Under the pieces are notes generated by a model that was given only the letters and a program-made list of their open reading frames with translations, did no database searches and was not told the origin of the DNA. From G963678445 sp963678445 (lineage in GTDB: Bacteria; Hydrogenedentota; Hydrogenedentia; Hydrogenedentales; G963678445), in contig OY782877.1 in NCBI GenBank assembly GCA_963678445.1, positions 4,092,001 to 4,156,000 of the forward strand: DNA of 64,000 nt, given 5' to 3'. Positions 33,706 to 41,314 of the stretch are shown piece by piece. Position 1 is the stretch's first letter, and the number at the start of each line of letters is the position of its first letter. The position numbers and the translations under genes are program-made.

Positions 33706-36120
33706 ATGCGAATCGATATCAATGATCCTCGCTTGATCGACTATGCGCTGGGGGAACTCGATGATGCGGAAACGCAGGCTATTCGTGAGGCCCTGGAGCT
33801 GGAAGAAAATGCCGATGCACGCGCCGTGGTGGAGGAGTTTGGCGCACTGGCGCAGCTTTCCACCCATGCGTTGCAACAGGAAAATGAAACGGAACAACTG
33901 AATAGCGAACAACGCGATGCGGTGTTGCAACAGGCGGAAAAGGGCAACGTCGTACCTTTGAAGCAACCGCGCAAACCCTTCTTGCGACGACTCGCCTGGG
34001 CAACGGGCAGCCTCGCCGCCTGTTTCGCGATGCTCGCCATCGGCCTGGTGCTCTATCAGGCGGTACAATCGAAAAACGCAGCAAAAGAGGTGCAGTACCT
34101 CGATGGCACGGACAAACTGATGCTGGCGCTGCAACAGGCCCGTGGTGTAGATGAACAGGCGCTGGAAAACTTGGGCCAGGAAAATGCCAGGAAGGTGGAG
34201 ACGAAGCCCGCTGCGGCTCCCCCTGCCCCAGTGCAGGAAGAAATCGCGCACGACAGCGCCGTTGAAATGGAAGAAGGCGCAGCTGTCGCAGGTGCTTCGG
34301 AAAACGACACCTGGGCCCTGTCCGATGAGGATGCGGAAAAAATGCCGGACATGGGAGATATCTGCGCTACTGCTTTTATAATTACCAACGAGGCTTCTTC
34401 GCCCCCCGCAGACAAGGGAAAGGCAGCGTCCAGCGGTCTGCAGAGTGTAGAAGTAGGCGGAAGCTTGCGGGTTCGCGACATTTATCCCGACCAGTCTGTT
34501 TCGTCCTCCGCACCTAAGATGGCGAAACAGAAGAGGACATCTTCTGCAGATACGGGAGAGTCTGCGCCCAGTGGATTGAGAAATGTAGAAGTGGGTGGAA
34601 GCTTGCGGGTAAATCCTGATGATCTTGTGGATCCTGACACTTTCTTTAAGGAATCCGATAACGCTTTTTCTTCAAAAAGCTGCATGCTTCCACTACAGGG
34701 GGAGGCGTATGAGCGTATTACGGAAAATGAGTTTGAACGGGTGGTGGCGAATCCGTTGTCGACGTTTGGGGTGGATGTGGATCGGGCGGCGTATGCGAAT
34801 GTGCGGCGGTTCGTTGAAAGGGGTATGCGTCCGCCGAAGAATGCGGTGCGTATTGAGGAGCTGGTGAATTATTTCAACTACCGGTATCCCGCACCGAAAG
34901 GGGTGCATCCGTTCAGCGTGTCGGTGGAGGTCGGTGCATGCCCGTGGGAAGCAACGCATCAGTTGGCGAAGATCGGGTTAAAGGGACGTGAAATCCCCCG
35001 GGAGGACCGTGCTGCGGCTAACTTTGTATTCCTGCTGGATGTGTCGGGGTCGATGGAATCGTCGAACAAGTTGCCGTTGGTGAAGGAGTCGATGAAGGCG
35101 CTTTTGCAGGCTTTGAAGCCGTCGGACCGGATTGGGATCGTGACGTATGCGTCGGGTTCGCAGGTTGTGCTGCCGTCGACGTCGTGCGATGACCGTACGC
35201 GTATCCTTGACGCCATTGAGCGCTTGCAGGCGGGCGGTAGCACGCATGGCAGTGCGGGTATTCGTGATGCGTATCGGATGGCGACGGAGCGTTTTGTTTC
35301 GGGCGGCATCAACCGGGTGATCCTGGCGACGGATGGCGATTTCAATGTGGGTGTGACGGACCCGGATGCCTTGGAAAAGCTGATTGCGAAGCAGGCGAAG
35401 AGCAAGGTCTTCCTTACTGCGCTGGGCTTTGGCATGGGTAATTACAAGGATGCCACGCTGGAGCGTCTGGCGGATCGCGGGAATGGCAATTACGCCTATA
35501 TCGACAGCTATACGGAGGCGCGGCGCACGTTGGTGGAACAGCTTGAGGGCACGTTGATCACCATCGCGAAGGATGTGAAGATCCAGGTGGAGTTCAATCC
35601 GGGACAGGTGAGCGCGTATCGTCTGATTGGCTATGAAAATCGTGCGCTGGCGGCGCGGGATTTCAATGATGACACCAAGGATGCGGGTGAAATCGGGGCG
35701 GGTCATACGGTCACGGCCCTGTACGAATTGGTGCCCGTGGGCCAGCCGGTGGAACCGGGGGTGGATGCGTTGAAGTATCAATCTGCACCGCCGGAACCGA
35801 AACGGGAACCTGTGGACACGGCGCATTCGAATGACCTGATGACAGTGAAGCTGCGCTACAAGGAGCCGGAAGGTGACCGTAGTAGCAAGTTGGAAGTGGT
35901 CGTTGACGAAACGCAGGTGCGGAAAAGGAAGACCAGCGATGATTTTCGCCATGCCGCCGCTGTCGCTGCATTCGGCATGCTGCTGCGCGACTCGCAATAC
36001 AAGGGTAACGCGACATGGGATTCGGTGCAGCAGTGGGCGGAATCGGCCAAGGGCAGTGACCCGCAGCGTCAGGAATTCATCGACCTGCTGGTAACGACGA
36101 AAACGCTCGCCTCTCGCTAA
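33706..36120 (+). CDS. anti-sigma-like membrane protein fused to VWA and DUF3520 domains
   Basis: 804 residues. Residues 1-85 resemble an anti-sigma N-terminus (DPRLIDYALGELDDAETQ). A transmembrane segment follows at about 100-122 (TGSLAACFAMLAIGLVLY), then a long acidic linker with a duplicated block (VEVGGSLRV at about 247 and 293). The C-terminal half is a YfbK-type module: a VWF_A N-terminal part (LSTFGVDVDRAAYANVRRF), a VWA domain with MIDAS DVSGSMES near 447, and DUF3520 to the end. It likely holds the preceding sigma factor at the membrane and senses extracytoplasmic ligands through the VWA domain; that coupling is inference from gene order. AAGGAG precedes the ATG. A canonical terminator follows. 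Confidence 0.92.
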   Translation: MRIDINDPRLIDYALGELDDAETQAIREALELEENADARAVVEEFGALAQLSTHALQQENETEQLNSEQRDAVLQQAEKGNVVPLKQPRKPFLRRLAWATGSLAACFAMLAIGLVLYQAVQSKNAAKEVQYLDGTDKLMLALQQARGVDEQALENLGQENARKVETKPAAAPPAPVQEEIAHDSAVEMEEGAAVAGASENDTWALSDEDAEKMPDMGDICATAFIITNEASSPPADKGKAASSGLQSVEVGGSLRVRDIYPDQSVSSSAPKMAKQKRTSSADTGESAPSGLRNVEVGGSLRVNPDDLVDPDTFFKESDNAFSSKSCMLPLQGEAYERITENEFERVVANPLSTFGVDVDRAAYANVRRFVERGMRPPKNAVRIEELVNYFNYRYPAPKGVHPFSVSVEVGACPWEATHQLAKIGLKGREIPREDRAAANFVFLLDVSGSMESSNKLPLVKESMKALLQALKPSDRIGIVTYASGSQVVLPSTSCDDRTRILDAIERLQAGGSTHGSAGIRDAYRMATERFVSGGINRVILATDGDFNVGVTDPDALEKLIAKQAKSKVFLTALGFGMGNYKDATLERLADRGNGNYAYIDSYTEARRTLVEQLEGTLITIAKDVKIQVEFNPGQVSAYRLIGYENRALAARDFNDDTKDAGEIGAGHTVTALYELVPVGQPVEPGVDALKYQSAPPEPKREPVDTAHSNDLMTVKLRYKEPEGDRSSKLEVVVDETQVRKRKTSDDFRHAAAVAAFGMLLRDSQYKGNATWDSVQQWAESAKGSDPQRQEFIDLLVTTKTLASR

Positions 36121-36142
36121 AAGCAGTCCGTAGTATCCACAG

Positions 36143-36175
36143 ACCGCACAGGTTTTTCCTGTGCGGTTTTTTTTT
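36143..36175 (+). terminator. rho-independent terminator
   Basis: A perfect 10-bp stem ACCGCACAGG with CCTGTGCGGT, a TTTTT loop and an eight-T run, 22 nt after the VWA gene stop. Confidence 0.97.
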
Positions 36176-36247
36176 GATTGTGTTTTTATAGATAGTTTCT
36201 TATGATAATTGACCTTGCTGTTTTCGGAGAGTGAGGGCGAAAACAGG

Positions 36248-36284
36248 GAAGACGGGACGCATGATAGGGATGCGTCCCGTCTTC
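36248..36284 (-). terminator. terminator of the methyltransferase gene
   Basis: A perfect 15-bp stem (GAAGACGGGACGCAT with ATGCGTCCCGTCTTC) and a 7-nt loop, 28 nt past the methyltransferase stop on the minus strand, followed there by CCTGTTTTC. Confidence 0.85.
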
Positions 36285-36312
36285 GGGGAGGGAATGGAGG
36301 GAATTGAGAAGT

Positions 36313-37086
36313 CTATTTTTTGGTGGCGGTCATCCACACAAAGCCGATGTTTTCGCCACGGTCGATTTCCAGCGTGCGTTGCAGTGGGGCCAGATGCGTA
36401 ACGCCACGCTCTTCGAGCGATTTGGCGTATTTCAGCCAGCAGCGCCAACCGCGTGAAACGAGTCCGCTGTCTTCTACGCGGATATTCTGCGCCTGTTCCC
36501 AGTTGCGTCGCCAGTAGGCCACAGTGCGCCAGGAGGATCGACGTTCTCCCAATGCGCCTTCCGCATTACTTGCACCGGGCCAAGGCACGCTGTAGCCGGG
36601 TTTAAGCTGCATGAGCGCAGGGGAAACCACGCCGAGTTGACCACCTGGCTTCACGAATTGCGCCAGATAATCGAAAAAGGCGTGTGCGGTGTTTTGTCCC
36701 ACGCTGTTGCCAATCCACACGACCGCGTCGAAGAAGCCGCGTGCATAGGGTAGTGCGTTAAACGTTCCGTGCATCGGGAAGACGCGGTCTTCCAGACCGA
36801 CTTCGTGTACACGCGCTACATTGCTTTCTGGCAACGTCCATGCGTCATGCGCCCAAACCTGTGCGCCGTAACGATCTGCGAAGAGGATACTGGACAGGGC
36901 TGCGCCACATTCCAGATCAAGTAACCGCATGCCAGGCCGCAAGGCCATTTTATCCCCCAGGAAGGCGGCCAAAGCACGTTTGGGCATAGCCGAAGCTTCC
37001 TGTACCGGTTGCGGTAGCGCCGGTGGAAATGGGGTAACGTTCAAGTAAGGCACCTTTTTGGGCAGTTGCTCTTTGATGCATTCCAT
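36313..37086 (-). CDS. SAM-dependent methyltransferase with altered motif I
   Basis: 257 residues, class I methyltransferase fold. Motif I reads LLDLECGAALSSI near residue 55, where the usual L-D-x-G-C-G has Glu instead of Gly. Motif II-like AQVWAHDAW and motif IV-like FFDAVVWIGNSVGQ follow, then the post-motif KPGGQLGVVSP. The C-terminal third (WRTVAYWRRNWEQAQ, GWRCWLKYAKSLEERG) resembles small-molecule methyltransferases of the UbiE/COQ5-like group. The substrate is not evident. AAGGAG lies before the ATG, and the leader contains a conserved-looking hairpin structure (37106-37174). Terminator follows. Confidence 0.88.
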   Translation of the reverse strand: MECIKEQLPKKVPYLNVTPFPPALPQPVQEASAMPKRALAAFLGDKMALRPGMRLLDLECGAALSSILFADRYGAQVWAHDAWTLPESNVARVHEVGLEDRVFPMHGTFNALPYARGFFDAVVWIGNSVGQNTAHAFFDYLAQFVKPGGQLGVVSPALMQLKPGYSVPWPGASNAEGALGERRSSWRTVAYWRRNWEQAQNIRVEDSGLVSRGWRCWLKYAKSLEERGVTHLAPLQRTLEIDRGENIGFVWMTATKK

Positions 37087-37105
37087 CCGGTGTTTCTCCT
37101 TTCTT

Positions 37106-37174
37106 AGAGGTCCGTTTCAGCCCTAAGCGGCTCCATTAGGACCTCTGCTTAACCATTGAACTGGCCCTAAGGCC
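37106..37174 (-). promoter_or_regulatory. structured 5' leader of the methyltransferase gene, candidate cis-regulatory RNA
   Basis: On the minus strand, GGCC-TTAG-GGCC (37163-37174) is followed by a closed structure. The outer stem AGAGGTCC/GGACCTCT (8 bp, 37106-37113 with 37139-37146) encloses an inner AGCC/GGCT hairpin. The structure ends five bases before AAAGGAG. The position suggests translational control. It matches none of the riboswitch classes I can recall. Confidence 0.5.
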
Positions 37175-37229
37175 ATCATTGAATGATATTTTTTTGAAAT
37201 AATGGGTTTAAACTGTGTCGATGTAAAAA

Positions 37230-37530
37230 AAACGCCACGGATTCTATTTCATCCGTAGCGTTTAGGTATTTTTGAATTAGCTTTTATATATTTTGTGTGT
37301 AGCTAATGCACATAACCGGCCACGGACCTGTTGTTTCCGAAAACCGGTTTATGCTTCCAAAGCGTTCATGAGAACGTTTGGTTTCTAAATCACTTGCTTC
37401 CTAAATTTCTTTATGTAGCATAAAGAAGGAAGTTTGTTATCAGAAGCTTCAACCGGTTTTTTTCGGGCACAACAGGAAATACGTTCGTAATATTACGATT
37501 TCCTGTTTCATCGAAAAGTTCCTTGTTTTT
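37230..37530 (-). ncRNA. candidate structured noncoding RNA
   Basis: Read on the minus strand, the region forms five successive hairpins with no coding frame. They are AACAGGAAAT/ATTTCCTGTT (37471-37507, with an inner CGTAATATTACG), CTTCC+TTCTTTATG paired with CATAAAGAA+GGAAG (37397-37432), CCAAA.CGTTC/GAACG.TTTGG (37357-37381), ATTAGCT/AGCTAAT (37276-37307), and a final stem ACGCTACGGAT/ATCCGTGGCGT followed by eight Ts (37225-37263). Three AACCGG blocks could pair with one another. A terminated transcript without a gene suggests a small RNA. The 5' end is not known. Confidence 0.5.
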
Positions 37531-37833
37531 TTACCAAGCAAATTAATCGTTTTTTTGTTTGTTCTTATCTAACACCAAACTATGCACACTTATTCCCACT
37601 TGTATAGTAGAAAAAAGATACATTCTTACAGGGGGGTATCGGGGAGTGATAAGAATCCACGACGGAATTGGCAGATCGGTGAGCCCCCTTCCTTCATAAG
37701 GGGGAGTATGCGCACTTATTTTTGAGGTTGCTAGAAAAAATCTCTTCTTTTTTAAAGACGCGTTTGTTGCACTGTGTTAATGATATTTTGCAAGAATGGG
37801 TCGCACTTCCAGGGAGGAAATTGTTATACTTCG
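37531..37833. other. intergenic region
   Basis: No gene. A small hairpin CCCCCTT-CCTTCAT-AAGGGGG lies at about 37684-37706. A TATACA-like -10 box on the minus strand near 37600 could serve the candidate RNA; this is weak. Confidence 0.35.
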
Positions 37834-37952
37834 TCTTCTTTCTTTTTACGGAAAAAGAAAGAAGCAAAGAAAAACGAATATGTTAAGTCAGCTTCGCTTT
37901 GGCTACCCACGGCAAGGACCATGATTGTAGCTTGCGGTCGCTAGAAAGCTCC
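37834..37952 (+). repeat. mosaic intergenic repeat, type B
   Basis: The CTTCTTTCTTTTT/AAAAAGAAAGAAG hairpin, then AAAACGAATATGT, GCTTCGCTTTGGCTACCCA, CGGCAAGGACCATG and CTTGCGGTCGCTAGA. Same order as at 43782-43875, and the reverse at 3656-3750. Confidence 0.75.
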
Positions 37953-37954
37953 TT

Positions 37955-37977
37955 GTGACGAAGTTGCACTTCGTCAC
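37955..37977. other. short perfect hairpin
   Basis: GTGACGAAG-TTGCA-CTTCGTCAC, 9-bp stem, upstream of pyrF and directly after a type B repeat. Role unknown. Confidence 0.45.
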
Positions 37978-38199
37978 GCAGTTGTCGCCGAAGCTCTGCT
38001 TTGCAGTCATTTGTAGTGAGAATTTTCGGTAGAAGCGGGTAAGCGTTACCAAGTTCAATTTGCTAACGAGAGAAACGTGGATTTTAATTGTCTTTCCCAC
38101 GGTCCTCCGTGGGGACGGAGTATAAAAGGACGCGCAGTATACATTTCCATGGGGGAACGTGGGAATGGGAAAATATGCAACGAGAAGGACGGGGTTGCT

Positions 38200-38886
38200 A
38201 TGTCTACAGAGTTGATAGCGGTATTGGATGTGGATACGCGGGAACAGGCGTTGGATACGGTGCGGGCGTGTGGGACGTGCGCCTGGTTTAAGATTGGTGC
38301 ACAGTTGTTCACGCGTTGCGGTCCTGCGATTGTGCAAGAAGTGCAAGGGTTGGGGAAACAGGTCTTTCTTGATCTGAAGTACCATGATATTCCCAATACG
38401 GTAGGCCATGCTGCGGCTGCGGCTGCGGATCTTGGCGTGGGCTTGTTTACGTTGCATGCGTCGGGGGGGCGTAAGATGATTGAGGCGGCTCGGGCGCAGG
38501 TGGAGGGAACGGCGACGCGTATTTTGGCGGTGACGATCCTGACGAGTTTTTCGGATGAGGCGTTGCGTGAGGAGGTGGGTTTGCAGGAGACGTCGGCGCA
38601 GGCGGTGCCGCGTTTAGCGCGTCAGGCGGTTGAGGCGGGTGCGCATGGTATTGTGTGTTCCCCGTTGGAGATTGAATTGGTACGCGAGGCGGTGGGACCG
38701 GAACCGTTGGTGGTGACGCCGGGTATTCGGCCTGCGTGGGCGAGCAAAAATGATCAAGCGCGTATTATGACGCCGACGCAGGCGCGGGAGGCGGGAGCGA
38801 GTATGATTGTGGTCGGACGACCGATTTTGAACCATTCTGACCCTGCTGAGGCGGTCGGATTGATTATGAAGGAGCTTGCAGAATGA
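38200..38886 (+). CDS. pyrF: orotidine 5'-phosphate decarboxylase
   Basis: 228 residues from ATG 38200. It converts OMP to UMP, the last step of pyrimidine synthesis, in the cytoplasm. It has the diagnostic FLDLKYHDIPNTVG near residue 60 (catalytic Lys and Asp), LFTLHASGG, and the phosphate-binding TPGIRPAW and IVVGRPI near the end. The frame is open upstream to 38077, but the homologous N-terminus STELIAVLDV fits 38200. Its stop overlaps the start of pyrE (ATGA), so the two are translationally coupled. Confidence 0.97.
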   Translation: MSTELIAVLDVDTREQALDTVRACGTCAWFKIGAQLFTRCGPAIVQEVQGLGKQVFLDLKYHDIPNTVGHAAAAAADLGVGLFTLHASGGRKMIEAARAQVEGTATRILAVTILTSFSDEALREEVGLQETSAQAVPRLARQAVEAGAHGIVCSPLEIELVREAVGPEPLVVTPGIRPAWASKNDQARIMTPTQAREAGASMIVVGRPILNHSDPAEAVGLIMKELAE

Positions 38887-39458
38887 CTTCGGCAGATGTA
38901 ATTGAGATTTTTAGGAAGACGGGCGCGTTGTTGGAAGGCCATTTCATCTACACCAGTGGACGGCATGGGCGCCAATTTTTACAAGCGGCGCGTGTATTGC
39001 AGTATCCGGAGTATACGGAGCCGTTGTGTGCTGCGATGGCGGAGGGATATCGGGAGGAGTCCATTGATCTGGTAGTGGGGCCGGCGACGGGTGGTATTGT
39101 GTTGGCCTACGAAACAGCACGTTCTCTGGGGTGCCGCACAGCATTTGCAGAGAAGGATGGTGAGGGCGGTATGGCGGTCAAACGGGGGTTCCGTATTGAC
39201 CCTGGCTGCCGGGTGTTGGTGGTAGAAGATATTATTACGACGGGTGGCTCGGTACAAAAGACGGTGGATCATTTGCAGCAACGGGGCGCAGAGGTCGTTG
39301 GCGTGTCGGTACTGATTGATCGCAGTGCGGGAGAGGCACAGTTTTCGTGTCGTTTCGACGCCCTGGCGCAGCTGGATATGGAAAGCTGGGCGGAGGAGGA
39401 ATGCCCTGCCGAAATCATGGCGCTTCCCCTGGTGGAACCCGACGACATCATCATATAG
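38883..39458 (+). CDS. pyrE: orotate phosphoribosyltransferase
   Basis: 191 residues. It transfers ribose phosphate from PRPP to orotate, giving the substrate of PyrF. The type I PRTase signature is VLVVEDIITTGGS near residue 117 (PRPP-binding acidic pair). Upstream segments are TSGRHGRQFLQ, VVGPATGGIVLAYETA and FAEKDGE. The C-terminal Cys-containing EECPAEI matches the PyrE subgroup of many bacteria. It overlaps pyrF by four bases, so the pair acts as a coupled unit for the last two steps of UMP synthesis. Confidence 0.97.
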   Translation: MTSADVIEIFRKTGALLEGHFIYTSGRHGRQFLQAARVLQYPEYTEPLCAAMAEGYREESIDLVVGPATGGIVLAYETARSLGCRTAFAEKDGEGGMAVKRGFRIDPGCRVLVVEDIITTGGSVQKTVDHLQQRGAEVVGVSVLIDRSAGEAQFSCRFDALAQLDMESWAEEECPAEIMALPLVEPDDIII

Positions 39459-39535
39459 CGATAGCGCGTTATTTTACTTGCACGCTTTACCCTCGTTTCC
39501 ATGGAGGACTTTGGGAACGGGGGTAATTTGGTATT

Positions 39536-39690
39536 TTAGTGACTGACACTTCAGAAGCTGTCATAAAAAACGAAAAATCTGCTTCCCTCAGGGACGGCAA
39601 GGACCATATTTCCTGGGTGTGCCCCTGGCCACCTTGCGCTCGCTGGACCGCTTCAGTGACTGATGCTTCAAAAGCCGTCATAAAAATGAG
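39536..39690 (+). repeat. mosaic intergenic repeat, type A, one full unit plus part of a second
   Basis: GTGACTGACACTTCAGAAGC, GTCATAAAAAACGAAAAAT, CTCAGGGACGGCAAGGACC, then GCTCGCTGGACCGC and a second start, GTGACTGATGCTTCAAAAGC with GTCATAAAAATGAGC. Confidence 0.8.
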
Positions 39691-39942
39691 CTTAAAACGC
39701 CTAAAATACGGGGTTTTCGGAGAGGGTAAAGACGTTCTTGACTTTGGTGCTATAGAATCGGTAGCCTGAGATGGCCGAAGGGGATGCAGAGACCGTTCGG
39801 AATGATATAGTTGACAAATGGGTGCGTATTTCACAGATCGGTCCCCTGTGGGGATAGACGCGCAGTATTTGGCTTTAAAGAGTGAGGGTAGCGTCTCTCG
39901 TTGCAGGTACGACCGGCAAAAGAGGTCGGAGGTTTCACCGGT
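39691..39942 (+). other. intergenic region upstream of the GH4 gene
   Basis: About 250 bp with no gene recognised; GGAGG at about 39929 serves the GH4 start at 39943. Confidence 0.35.
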
Positions 39943-41190
39943 ATGATCGAAAGGATTGCGATCCTCGGTGGTAGTAGTGTCTATATTCCAGAGTTTCTTT
40001 TATCTATCATCTCCCATAATCTGAACGTAAAAGAGATTGTTCTGATGGGACGGTCGGGGCGAAAGCTGGATGTGGTTACATCGTTTTGCCAGCGGCTGGT
40101 GAAGAAGAGCGGGTTTCCCGCGACGGTGATTGCGGAGACGGATGTGGGGGAGGCGGTGAAAGGGGCGAAATATGTGTTGAATCATGTGCGCGTGGGGGGC
40201 ATGAAGGCGCGTATGCGCGATGAAATGTTGCCGCCCAAGTTGAATATGGTGGGCGATGAGGCATTGGGAGCGGGAGGTTTTGCCAATGCCATGCGTACGT
40301 TGCCGGTTATTTTCGAGTACGCGCAAGAGATTGAGAAGGTAAATCCAGATGCGATGGTGATCAACCTGACCAATCCTATTGGGGTGATTGTGGAGGCGAT
40401 GAGTCGCTATAGCAAGTTGAAGAGCGTTGGGGTATGCGATCTCCCCGGGTCGTATACGCGCAAGATCGCCGATCTGCTGCAGCAAGACATCTCTAATCTG
40501 AAGGTAGACTATATCGGGCTGTACCATTTGGGGTGGATTCAGGATGTGAAGGTGGATGGGCGTAGTCGCATGGGACATTTGCTGGAGCTGCTGGAGGATC
40601 ACAGCGCGGATGAGTTCGATTATGAACTGATAGATTTATTCCGTATGATTCCGACGCGGGCAACGGGGATGTTTTTCCACCGTGCAGAGTTGGTGAAGAA
40701 ACAGCAGGCTTGCTCGCGTTTCCGTGCAGAGATTCTGCACGAAGCGGAAAAGCAGATTCTGAAGTTGTACGAAGACAAACATCTGGCGCAGATTCCGGAT
40801 CTGACGCGTCAACGCAATGCCGTGTGGTATGAAGAGACGATTTTGCCGCTGATTCAGGCCTTGGAGAGTAACAAAAGCCGGGAGTTGGTGGTGTGCCTGC
40901 GCAACAACGGTAGTATCCGCGATTTGCCTGACCCCAGTAGTGTGGAAGTGCCGGTGTCGGTGTGTAATAAAGGGATTCGACCGCGGAAGGTTGGTAGTTT
41001 ACCTGGCTTCCTTAAAGGTATATTTTTGGCAGCTAAGGAGAGTGACCGTCTAACGGTGGAAGCGGTGCGCCATAAGTCGTACGAATGTGCCTTGCAGGCA
41101 CTTACGATTAATCCTTTTGTGCCGTCGTTAGAGACCGCGAAAAAGTTTTTGGATACGATTATCAAACAGGATAATCTAGAATTGCATTAA
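39943..41190 (+). CDS. family 4 glycoside hydrolase (NAD+, metal dependent)
   Basis: 415 residues from ATG 39943 (GGAGG upstream). GH4 enzymes cleave alpha- or beta-glycosides, often phosphorylated, by a redox mechanism in the cytoplasm. The N-terminal Rossmann motif AILGGSSVYIPEFL is followed by VRVGGMKARMRDEML (a conserved GH4 Arg segment), INLTNPIGVIVEAM, the metal Cys in VGVCDLPGS (about 166), and GLYHLGW with the metal His (about 197), where many GH4 enzymes have Asn in place of Tyr. The substrate cannot be read from sequence. It is monocistronic after a repeat-rich gap. Confidence 0.93.
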   Translation: MIERIAILGGSSVYIPEFLLSIISHNLNVKEIVLMGRSGRKLDVVTSFCQRLVKKSGFPATVIAETDVGEAVKGAKYVLNHVRVGGMKARMRDEMLPPKLNMVGDEALGAGGFANAMRTLPVIFEYAQEIEKVNPDAMVINLTNPIGVIVEAMSRYSKLKSVGVCDLPGSYTRKIADLLQQDISNLKVDYIGLYHLGWIQDVKVDGRSRMGHLLELLEDHSADEFDYELIDLFRMIPTRATGMFFHRAELVKKQQACSRFRAEILHEAEKQILKLYEDKHLAQIPDLTRQRNAVWYEETILPLIQALESNKSRELVVCLRNNGSIRDLPDPSSVEVPVSVCNKGIRPRKVGSLPGFLKGIFLAAKESDRLTVEAVRHKSYECALQALTINPFVPSLETAKKFLDTIIKQDNLELH

Positions 41191-41314
41191 CGCCTTGTTT
41201 TTTTGGGAAGGCAGACTCGGAGTCTGATGACTTGAGGCTGGGGCGTGATATGCAGGGTAATGAATAGATAGCAGTAGCCAGACGGTGTAGTGGTCTGAGC
41301 TACGGAGGGTGAAT

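Noticed and set aside
34978..35997. Minus-strand frame of about 339 codons, His/Arg-rich
   Set aside because: Antisense shadow of the VWA module, which has strong domain motifs on the plus strand.
37230..37530. Candidate RNA as a second retron msr-msd
   Set aside because: No reverse transcriptase is adjacent and no long closing inverted repeat was found; it ends in an ordinary terminator.
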